Shown: positions 1 through 6,906 of the stretch, piece by piece
Numbering within the stretch: position 1 is the first letter of the stretch
How the letters are laid out: each line of letters begins with the position of its first letter
Assembly: GCA_049889815.1 (NCBI GenBank)
Contig: JBMHCR010000008.1
Coordinates: 4,182 to 68,181, forward strand
DNA: 64,000 nucleotides
Direction of reading: 5' to 3'
DNA from: JBPOFY01 sp049889815
Lineage (GTDB): Bacteria > Verrucomicrobiota > Verrucomicrobiia > Opitutales > Coraliomargaritaceae
Notes under the pieces: generated by a model
Database searches by the model: none
Told to the model about the DNA's origin: nothing
Seen by the model: only the letters and a program-made list of their open reading frames with translations
Position numbers and translations under genes: made by a program

Positions 1-553
1 TTATGACATCTCCTTTGTTGGAATTGTCTTCGAAAAATTGAGCGCCGCTCATCGCAGCCATGGCAATCGGCAATAATCGCTGAACTCGTTTCTGCCATGA
101 GCTCAGCGTGTTCAATCGTTGCAATGCGTGCTCGCGGAGCGCCTCATTAGGCTCCTCACCAATCATACTTTTCACCGCATCGATGCGACTTTGTCCCGAC
201 TCCAAGTGCGGACTGAACTGATCACGAACGAAGCCCTTCGCCAAGCGCTTCATTGAGAGCTCTGGGACATAGTGATCTTTGCGGTTCCCTGCGACGTACT
301 GGAGTTTCACCGCCCCGAGTTGCCTCAGGAGCTTCAAGCCCTGACTGACCGATCCTCGACTGATGCCCAGACGACTTCCTAGGTCATCGAATGTGAGCGG
401 GCGATCCGAACAAAACAGAAGGCCGTAAATCTCACCAATGGACTTGGGCAACCCGATCAAGCTAGCAGCCCGCACGAAGATTTCGATCATCGTAGTCTCC
501 CAAGGAGCCAATGTCGGCGCGTCTTGGCTGGTTGATTGCGAAACGGTTTCCAT
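1..553 (-). CDS. GbsR/MarR-type winged-helix regulator, 3' end cut by window
   Basis: The frame is open from the window edge to an ATG at 551-553, giving 184 residues with no stop yet, so the C-terminus lies outside. Residues about 53-82 form a winged helix-turn-helix (LTFDDLGSRLGISRGSVSQG), and the preceding IGLPKSIGEIYGLLF stretch is typical of GbsR-like members of the MarR superfamily. A second in-frame ATG at 488-490 has a better Shine-Dalgarno (GGGAG, 6 nt upstream) and may be the true start. A perfect 14-bp inverted repeat upstream suggests autoregulation. The ligand and targets cannot be told; GbsR relatives often control osmoprotectant or transport genes. Confidence 0.85.
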   Translation of the reverse strand, partial: METVSQSTSQDAPTLAPWETTMIEIFVRAASLIGLPKSIGEIYGLLFCSDRPLTFDDLGSRLGISRGSVSQGLKLLRQLGAVKLQYVAGNRKDHYVPELSMKRLAKGFVRDQFSPHLESGQSRIDAVKSMIGEEPNEALREHALQRLNTLSSWQKRVQRLLPIAMAAMSGAQFFEDNSNKGDVI

Positions 554-578
554 GTAACTGGGAATGACAGCCCATTTG

Positions 579-612
579 TTTACTTTGTTCAAGATTTTTT
601 GAACAAAGTAAA
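579..612. promoter_or_regulatory. Perfect 14-bp inverted repeat, probable operator
   Basis: The arms TTTACTTTGTTCAA (579-592) and TTGAACAAAGTAAA (599-612) are exact reverse complements around a 6-nt spacer. The site lies between the stop of smr and the start of the GbsR-like gene. It is AT-rich with no GC-rich stem or T-run, so an operator for a dimeric winged-helix protein is more likely than a terminator. Confidence 0.6.
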
Positions 613-630
613 TTAATACGTAACCCTCTA

Positions 631-924
631 TTAATCAGTATGTAACCAAACAATCGTAGCGCCCCAGCCTCCTTCGTTCTGATCTGCGAGCTGAAATTTG
701 GTGACTCGTGTGTCTTTTCTGAGGATTGTGTGCACCGTTTCACGAAGTGTTCCGATGCCCTTGCCATGGATGATTCGCAACCGATGGATTTCCTTTTCAA
801 GGCAAAGTTCGATGTAGTCTGGAACTAAATCGCCCACCTCGTTTGGCCTAAAGGTATGCAAATCAAGCTCTCCGTTCACTTCGAACTCTATAGACTCCAT
901 CGGGTCGAACTCATCCTGGCTCAT
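631..924 (-). CDS. Smr-domain protein (MutS2 C-terminal-like)
   Basis: This 97-residue protein is a stand-alone Smr domain, a fold with nicking endonuclease or RNA-binding activity in relatives. The LDLH motif is at residues 20-23, HGKG at 53-56 and the closing GWGAT at 86-90, all in the usual order. I start it at the ATG at 922-924, 10 bp after the pdxH stop; a longer reading would run into pdxH. It probably shares a transcript with pdxH upstream and the GbsR-like regulator downstream. Confidence 0.85.
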   Translation of the reverse strand: MSQDEFDPMESIEFEVNGELDLHTFRPNEVGDLVPDYIELCLEKEIHRLRIIHGKGIGTLRETVHTILRKDTRVTKFQLADQNEGGWGATIVWLHTD

Positions 925-934
925 ACCCAAACAA

Positions 935-1576
935 CTAGGGAGCCAACCGCGAAGGAGCTGCCCACGAAGCAGAATCCTCAAGCTTGTAGATAAAACGATC
1001 GTGTAAACGGCTCGGACGCCCCTGCCAGAATTCGAAACTATTCGGTACGATACGATAGCCGCCCCAATTGTCGGGCAAAGGCACCCTGCCCTCAGTGAAT
1101 TTACGCTTCATCTGCTCCATTTTAGCCTCCAGAACTTGTCGAGAGGAAATGACTTTACTTTGTGGCGATGTCCACGCCCCTAACTGACTGGCGAACGGGC
1201 GACTCAGAAAATATTTTAGCGAAGCCGCCTTCGAAATCCGTTCCACTCGCCCCACTACATTCACTTGACGTTGAAGCGGCAACCACAAGAAATTCGCGGC
1301 CGCGCGCGGATTCCCCTCCAATTCCTCCGCCTTACGGCTTTCATAATTGGTAAAAAAAGTCAGCCCCTTCTCAGAAAAATCCTTTAACAAAACGATGCGT
1401 GTAGACGGCTGACCTTCGGAATCCGCTGTCGCCAAACACATGGCATTGGGCTCTTCGATCTTGGCATTCAACGCCTCCTGGAACCACTTCTCAAATTGCT
1501 CAAACGGAGACTCGAGCAGATCGTCTTCACTGAAACTGCCCTTGGTGTAGCTTTGCCTGAGATCGGCTAGATTCAT
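935..1576 (-). CDS. pdxH: Pyridoxamine 5'-phosphate oxidase
   Basis: PdxH uses FMN and oxygen to oxidise pyridoxamine or pyridoxine 5'-phosphate to pyridoxal 5'-phosphate, the last step of PLP synthesis and salvage. The 213-residue length fits the family. FMN-binding blocks are visible: RIVLLKDF (60-67), FFTNYESRKAEEL (74-86), and the SPQSKVISSR segment near 137-146. The C-terminus RPSRLHDR...RLAP (about 188-213) is diagnostic. I chose the ATG at 1574-1576 (MNLADLRQSY); a longer frame to 1669 adds an N-terminus unlike the family. Confidence 0.95.
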   Translation of the reverse strand: MNLADLRQSYTKGSFSEDDLLESPFEQFEKWFQEALNAKIEEPNAMCLATADSEGQPSTRIVLLKDFSEKGLTFFTNYESRKAEELEGNPRAAANFLWLPLQRQVNVVGRVERISKAASLKYFLSRPFASQLGAWTSPQSKVISSRQVLEAKMEQMKRKFTEGRVPLPDNWGGYRIVPNSFEFWQGRPSRLHDRFIYKLEDSASWAAPSRLAP

Positions 1577-1764
1577 TTTTTGAAAAACGCTGACATACTG
1601 AAATAGTTTATGGTTATCTTCTTCTAAGCTTGCTGACAATGGTAATGAAAATCGCAATCGACTCGCCACATTTTGCGTGAATCTCGTAGTTCCGAAGTAA
1701 TTCGCATAAAGTGCAATTTCAGCGTTTCAAAATTTCAGTTTTCAGCATTTCGCGGCTCCGCCGC

Positions 1765-2691
1765 CTACTGTTCCGCGAGCCAGCGCTCAGCCTCGATAGC
1801 TGCCTGACAGCCCATGCCTGCCGCAGTGATCGCTTGACGATACACATGGTCGACACAGTCGCCAGCAGCGTAGAAGCCCTCATGCTTGGTCTTCACCTGA
1901 CTACCCGCCTCTGGGACAATATATCCATCGGAGTCGCGCTCTAGAAGGCCTTCAACAAAATCGGTATTTGGAATGTGGCCGATTGCAATAAAGGCTCCCT
2001 TGCACGGGATTTCACGCTCTTTGCCCGAAACTGTATCCTTCACTTTTATCGCTCGAGTAAAACCTTGATCATCGGCAAGGATCTCGACCGGGGCTGAATT
2101 CCAAGCCATCTCGATCTTTTCGTGGGAGGTCGCACGATCTGCCATGATTTGCGAGGCACGTAGCTCATCACGACGGTGGATGAGTGTGACCTTTGAGCAG
2201 AAGCGCGTTAAAAACAGGGCCTCTTCGGCAGCGGAGTCACCACCACCTACGACTACAACTTCCATATCACGATAGAACGCACCATCACAGGTCGCACAAG
2301 TAGTGACGCCCTTGCCGCCAAACATTTCCTTCTCGCCAGGAATACCAAGTAGGCGCGGGCGAGCACCAGTCGCCACAATCACGGACTTCGCTTCAAACAC
2401 CTTATCGCCCGCATGGAGCTTCTTCACGTCGCCGTCGATTTCGACCTTGTCGATCTTAGCATGCTCGTAACGAGCCCCGAAACGTGCTGCCTGCTTGCGC
2501 AGATTCTCCATCATGGCAAACCCATCGATACCTTCCGGAAAGCCTGGGAAATTCTCCACCTCAGAGGTAGTTGTGAGCTGCCCACCCGGTTGTGTGCCCT
2601 CCAATACCAAAGGGTTCAATTGTGCGCGACCTGTGTAAATGGCTGCGGTAAGCCCTGCGCAGCCGGTTCCGAGAATAATGACGTCTTCCAT
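1765..2691 (-). CDS. trxB: Thioredoxin-disulfide reductase
   Basis: TrxB is an FAD enzyme that passes electrons from NADPH to thioredoxin in the cytoplasm. The 308-residue protein has the FAD-binding GTGCAG at residues 8-13, the redox-active CATC at 132-135 (TTCATCDGAFYRD), the NADPH-binding VVGGGDSAAEEA around 147-158, and a C-terminal FAD segment containing GFYAAGDC. The ATG at 2689-2691 puts the FAD motif at its normal distance from the N-terminus. It is divergent from tatD across a 146-bp gap in which I see no clear operator. Confidence 0.97.
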   Translation of the reverse strand: MEDVIILGTGCAGLTAAIYTGRAQLNPLVLEGTQPGGQLTTTSEVENFPGFPEGIDGFAMMENLRKQAARFGARYEHAKIDKVEIDGDVKKLHAGDKVFEAKSVIVATGARPRLLGIPGEKEMFGGKGVTTCATCDGAFYRDMEVVVVGGGDSAAEEALFLTRFCSKVTLIHRRDELRASQIMADRATSHEKIEMAWNSAPVEILADDQGFTRAIKVKDTVSGKEREIPCKGAFIAIGHIPNTDFVEGLLERDSDGYIVPEAGSQVKTKHEGFYAAGDCVDHVYRQAITAAGMGCQAAIEAERWLAEQ

Positions 2692-2837
2692 AAATAAAGG
2701 GTGGGTGTAGAAAATTACTGAAAGATTTGAGAAGATGAAGGGGGTTTTTTTATTCTCAAGAAATTTCGCAAACTTCCAACCGCTAGCCGAAATCCAGTCT
2801 TGTGCTAGCGGTATCGGAGAACAACTCTGCACGTTAA

Positions 2838-3644
2838 ATGAATTGGATCGACAGTCACTGCCATCTGAAGGGCTTTAAAGATAAAGGCGAGCTGGACGCG
2901 GTGCTCGCGAGAGCTGATGACGCGGGGGTTGATCAGTTTGTCACCGTTGGCACCTCGCCGAAAGACTGGGTTCCCTACCGCGAGCTGTCTGCCGCCAAGC
3001 CCGGCAAAATCTTCTACACAGTCGGACTCCACCCGTGTTATGTGGATGCCAAGTGGGAAGAAGATGTCGCAAACATATCCACTTTCTTCATCCCTCCAAA
3101 TACTCCGGTCGCACTCGGCGAGATTGGGCTCGACTACTTCCATTTACCCAAAGACCCCGTCGAAGCAGGTGAATTGATGATCCATCAGGAAGAGGCCTTT
3201 CGCCAGCAACTCATGCTCGCAGAGGAACTCGATTGCCCTGTCATCATACACAGCCGCAATGCCTTTGAGGACACTTTTAGGATGATCGATGGATCGAATG
3301 TAGACTGGCAGCGGATCGTTTTTCACTGCTTCAGCTACGGCGAAAAAGAAATCCGCAAGATCAACGAACGCGGCGGGCGTGGATCCTTCACCGGGATCGT
3401 TACTTATAAAAACGCGCCGGAAATTCGCGCTGCTGTGCGAGCACAAGGAGTCGATAAGCTCATGCTCGAGACTGACTGCCCATACCTCACACCGGAGCCA
3501 CATCGCGGCAAACCGAACGAACCTGCCTACGTCGTGAACATCGCTGAACGCTGTGCCGAGGCGCTTGCTATCCCCCTGGAAGAACTTTCCGAACGAGTGA
3601 CTGCTACGACTCGAATATTTTTCAACCTAGACACTGTTTGCTAA
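2838..3644 (+). CDS. tatD: TatD-family metal-dependent hydrolase (DNase)
   Basis: This 268-residue TIM-barrel protein has the metal ligands of the TatD family: DSHCH (residues 5-9), GEIGLDYFH near 96-104, PVIIHSR near 134-140, FHCFSYG near 161-167, and ETDCPYLTPEPHRGKPNEP near the C-terminus. Relatives are metal-dependent 3'-5' exonucleases or act on D-aminoacyl-tRNA-like substrates; which applies here is open. The next gene begins 1 bp after the stop, so the two are almost certainly cotranscribed. Confidence 0.92.
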   Translation: MNWIDSHCHLKGFKDKGELDAVLARADDAGVDQFVTVGTSPKDWVPYRELSAAKPGKIFYTVGLHPCYVDAKWEEDVANISTFFIPPNTPVALGEIGLDYFHLPKDPVEAGELMIHQEEAFRQQLMLAEELDCPVIIHSRNAFEDTFRMIDGSNVDWQRIVFHCFSYGEKEIRKINERGGRGSFTGIVTYKNAPEIRAAVRAQGVDKLMLETDCPYLTPEPHRGKPNEPAYVVNIAERCAEALAIPLEELSERVTATTRIFFNLDTVC

Positions 3645-3645
3645 G

Positions 3646-4890
3646 ATGCGCTGGGTTTTCAGATGTGCTCTTGCGGTCGTTTTTATCGGCCTACTCGCAC
3701 TTGCACTGATTCCTTATCTTCCAGCTCTCAAAGAAGAGAGCTCGGCGTTCTTTGAAGCCTGGCAACAGGCCAGAAACGGAGAATCAGCGTCAGCCGAAGA
3801 ACCTGAAGTATTGGCCACACCCGCCCCCAACGAACAACCACGCCGTAGCTTGGTCATACCAGGAGAGCCCAGCCTCGTTGAAAGCAGTGAAGACCCCTTT
3901 CTCGAAGAAGTTCGTAACCGCGCAGAGACAGACCCGAAAGCCGCAATGGCTTGGCTACAAGATCAACCGGCAGGACAACTACGGCTCCAAGGTATGCTCG
4001 AAGTAGTCGCTCTCTGGGCAGCGGAGGATTCAGAAAATGCCTTACTCTGGCTGGAATCGAATGCACAAGGTCTGGCTCGCTTAGAAACACTCAACTCCGG
4101 CGTCGAGCTCTGGGCACAACAGGACCCGCAAGCTGCTGCAAGTTGGATCGAGGGCATGGCGAACGACGGCAGTAAAATCGCGGCTGCCAAAGCGCTGGCA
4201 AGCAACTGGGCCAAAACCTCGCCAGACGAAGCAGTGGCATGGGTCAACAGCCTCCCCGGCGGGCTCCTTCGAAATAATACTGCTGCTTCACTGATCGATT
4301 CTTGGTCCCAAACCGACCCCGAAAGCGCCGCCATTTGGGCACTTTCTGAAGCCGAATTCAACGGCAACTCCGAGCTTTTAAATCAAAGCATTCGACACTA
4401 TGCACAACAATCGCCAGAGGAGGCAGAAACATTCCTCCGTGGACTCACCGAGGCCTACGAGGCGCCTGATGCAATCACTGCCTATGCCCGGGCACTTGCA
4501 GAAACGAATCCAGCAGCTGCGATGGACTGGCAAAATAAACTATCCTCAGAGGACGCGCTATACCTGCCTGAAAACACGTCCATCATCATGCAAGAATGGA
4601 GTCGCACCGATTCGGTCGCAGCCTCCAGCTGGCTCAGCCAACAGCGCGAGGGAGCGAAACGGGACGCTGCGATCATCGGCTTCAACCGAACCATGCTCGC
4701 CTATGAGCCAGAAGCCGCGACGGCATGGGCAAATTACATTTCGGACCCACAACAACGAGTCAGCCTGCTCAAAGAATCGATTCAATCATGGACAAAGTCG
4801 CAGCCACAGGAAGCACTTGAGTGGGTAAAAGCTGCGGAACTCGACCCCGACCTTCGAACTACATTAGCATCAGAAATTGGAGCCGATTAA
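3646..4890 (+). CDS. Membrane-anchored protein of ten ~32-residue helical repeats
   Basis: I do not recognise a named family. An N-terminal hydrophobic segment (residues about 4-24) probably anchors it with the bulk outside the cytoplasm, followed by an acidic, proline-rich linker to about 95. From there on a unit of the form [D/S/N]P-x-x-A-x-x-W recurs ten times, with the aromatic residue at 103, 135, 167, 199, 231, 263 (Phe), 295, 329, 361 and 393. Nine spacings give a period of 32 with a single 34. This predicts an alpha-solenoid of two-helix units, a protein-binding scaffold. It follows tatD by 1 bp and overlaps the convergent gene at its end by 4 bp. Confidence 0.85.
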   Translation: MRWVFRCALAVVFIGLLALALIPYLPALKEESSAFFEAWQQARNGESASAEEPEVLATPAPNEQPRRSLVIPGEPSLVESSEDPFLEEVRNRAETDPKAAMAWLQDQPAGQLRLQGMLEVVALWAAEDSENALLWLESNAQGLARLETLNSGVELWAQQDPQAAASWIEGMANDGSKIAAAKALASNWAKTSPDEAVAWVNSLPGGLLRNNTAASLIDSWSQTDPESAAIWALSEAEFNGNSELLNQSIRHYAQQSPEEAETFLRGLTEAYEAPDAITAYARALAETNPAAAMDWQNKLSSEDALYLPENTSIIMQEWSRTDSVAASSWLSQQREGAKRDAAIIGFNRTMLAYEPEAATAWANYISDPQQRVSLLKESIQSWTKSQPQEALEWVKAAELDPDLRTTLASEIGAD

Positions 4891-5414
4891 GGCTCTAACC
4901 GCTCGTCTTGAAACTCAAGTTCTCCACGATACACCAGAAGCGCCTTCTCGCCATTAAAATTATAGGTGTCGAAGCCCTCGGTCTTGATATGACGAGCACC
5001 CGCAATGATCAGAATGGTCTCCTTAAGCTGGTGGTCATTCGCGCGTTCGATTTGCTCGGGCAACCAGAGAACGCCGCCCTCATGTATGACCCCCAAGTAG
5101 CGCTCAATTGTATCCCCCTTCGTGATCTCTGAGACCAACTTATCTCTTACAATGCAAGTTTCCGAGCGTGCACTCTGCAAGCCGCTATTACGGCCACTCA
5201 CCGCGACCCCATGCAATTTTTCGCCCGACATCCAATACTGCTGCTCCACTGGAAAAGTCTCCGTATAGCCCGTCGCAGCAGAATGCAGGGTAAACTGTCC
5301 CACCCATCGGCCCTCATAGCTACGCATAACTTTAAGCAGTTCTTCACCGGCTGATAAAAAAGCGGCACTCAATAGAACAAGCGCTAGACACCAACTATAA
5401 TTTCTGGTCACCAT
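4887..5414 (-). CDS. Secreted protein of unknown function
   Basis: The 175-residue product has a signal peptide (MVTRNYSWCLALVLLSAAFL, likely cut after the following S-A-G or so) and is then predicted to be mostly beta-strand, with short stretches such as GRWVGQFTLHS and YRGELEFQDE. It looks like a small lipocalin-like or DUF1579-like periplasmic beta-barrel, but I cannot assign a family. The start is the ATG at 5412-5414; the triplet before it reads TTG. It is convergent with the repeat protein, overlapping it by 4 bp. Confidence 0.75.
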   Translation of the reverse strand: MVTRNYSWCLALVLLSAAFLSAGEELLKVMRSYEGRWVGQFTLHSAATGYTETFPVEQQYWMSGEKLHGVAVSGRNSGLQSARSETCIVRDKLVSEITKGDTIERYLGVIHEGGVLWLPEQIERANDHQLKETILIIAGARHIKTEGFDTYNFNGEKALLVYRGELEFQDERLEP

Positions 5415-5525
5415 CAACAGCTAGCTTATCGGTCAAAGAAAACCAAGTCCTTTCAGCCCCTGCAAACTCATGCAAGCGTTCGATTCCGACTTGGCGTCCT
5501 TACGAAGATCACTCTTACTAGCGCG

Positions 5526-6317
5526 ATGATCTACGATCCGAATAAACTCTTGCTACTTGCCGGTCCCTGCTCGCTGGAAAGCCTCGACACCTGTCGCCCG
5601 GTAGCAGATGCACTCGCTGCGCTTCAGGAAAAGCATTCTGAGCTCAATATTTTGTTCAAAGGTTCATTCGATAAAGCCAACCGCACCTCGATAAAAAGTA
5701 ACCGAGGCACCGGGCTCGAAGAGGGGCTCGAAATCTTTCAAACTATTCACTCCGAATACGGCTTCAAAACCATCACCGACATCCATCTGCCCGAGCAGTG
5801 CGCGATCGTCGGTGCCGCAGTCGATGCAATGCAAATCCCAGCATTTCTCTGTCGCCAAACGGATCTGCTCGTCGCGGCCGCGGCGACCGACTGCGCGATC
5901 AACGTGAAGAAGGGTCAGTTTCTATCGCCCTACGAAATGGAGTTTGTCACCAACAAACTGGAGGAAGCGGGCGCAAAAGAAATCTGGCAGACCGACCGCG
6001 GCACGACCTTTGGCTATCAAAACCTCGTCGTCGATATGCGCAGCTTTAGCATTATGGCAGGCAATGGACATCCAACTGTAATCGATGCGACACATAGCGT
6101 GCAGCTCCCGGGGGCCGCTGGTGGCGTCAGCGGCGGCCAACGTGCATATGTAGCACCACTGGCGCGTGCTGCACTCGCCGCAGGCGCGAACGGCGTATTC
6201 CTGGAAACACACCCAAATCCTGAAAAGGCAATTTCCGATGCAGCCAGCCAAGTGCCGCTGGAAGAATTCCCCGAACTTGTGGAGTCACTACTAAAGGTCT
6301 GGCAAGCCGTTCATTAA
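5526..6317 (+). CDS. kdsA: 3-deoxy-8-phosphooctulonate synthase (KDO-8-P synthase)
   Basis: KdsA condenses phosphoenolpyruvate with arabinose 5-phosphate, the committed step to KDO in the inner core of lipopolysaccharide. The 263-residue protein shows LLAGPCSLES near residue 12, FKGSFDKANRTS near 45-56, TDIHLPEQ near 82, QIPAFLCRQTDLL near 102, and a late DATHSVQLPG. Its presence indicates an LPS outer membrane. rsmD follows after 16 bp and an M16 protease 12 bp later, forming a probable three-gene unit. Confidence 0.97.
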   Translation: MIYDPNKLLLLAGPCSLESLDTCRPVADALAALQEKHSELNILFKGSFDKANRTSIKSNRGTGLEEGLEIFQTIHSEYGFKTITDIHLPEQCAIVGAAVDAMQIPAFLCRQTDLLVAAAATDCAINVKKGQFLSPYEMEFVTNKLEEAGAKEIWQTDRGTTFGYQNLVVDMRSFSIMAGNGHPTVIDATHSVQLPGAAGGVSGGQRAYVAPLARAALAAGANGVFLETHPNPEKAISDAASQVPLEEFPELVESLLKVWQAVH

Positions 6318-6333
6318 TACGACGCTGATCCAT

Positions 6334-6894
6334 ATGCGCATCACCGGTGGCAAGGCTCGAGGCATTCAGCTAAAAGCACCTAAGGGCGACACAACTCGGC
6401 CAGCGACAGACCGTATGCGCGAATCGGTGTTCTCAAGCCTTGGGCCAAGTGTCGAAGGTTGTGCAGTAGCTGATCTCTTCGCGGGAACCGGCAGCTATGG
6501 CTTGGAAGCTCTCAGTCGAGGAGCCGCCAGTGCCGCGTTCTTCGAATCGAACCGACAGGCTTTGAGTTGTCTGAAGCAAAACGCGCAAAATGTTCTGCGT
6601 AGTTGTCAGCTGAATACAAATGCGGCGGCTATTCATACCTGTGATATTTTTTCTACTAAGCCGAGCAGCTTCCAATTCGACCTCATCTTCTGCGATCCCC
6701 CCTACGATATAATTGAAAAGCAATTAGGCGAAATCTTCAGTCGCATCATAGCGCCAATTTCAAAGGGTGCGGTTTGTGTAGTCATCGAGTTGCCAGGGAA
6801 TTTGGAACCAACCATCGATGGATGGGAACTCACTAAGCGGCTCGGTAAGATCGGCAAGGACAAGCCAACCATAGCCATTTTTCAAAAGTCATAA
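6334..6894 (+). CDS. rsmD: 16S rRNA (guanine966-N2)-methyltransferase
   Basis: RsmD methylates G966 of 16S rRNA from S-adenosylmethionine on the assembled small subunit. The 186-residue protein has the typical N-terminus MRITGGKARGIQLKAP, the TRPATDRMRESVFSSL segment (about 22-36), the SAM-binding DLFAGTGSYGLEALSRG (about 47-63) and the catalytic DPPY near residue 120. Length and motif spacing match the family. It lies between kdsA and the M16 protease in one direction. Confidence 0.95.
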   Translation: MRITGGKARGIQLKAPKGDTTRPATDRMRESVFSSLGPSVEGCAVADLFAGTGSYGLEALSRGAASAAFFESNRQALSCLKQNAQNVLRSCQLNTNAAAIHTCDIFSTKPSSFQFDLIFCDPPYDIIEKQLGEIFSRIIAPISKGAVCVVIELPGNLEPTIDGWELTKRLGKIGKDKPTIAIFQKS

Positions 6895-6906
6895 TCTCTA
6901 TTTACC

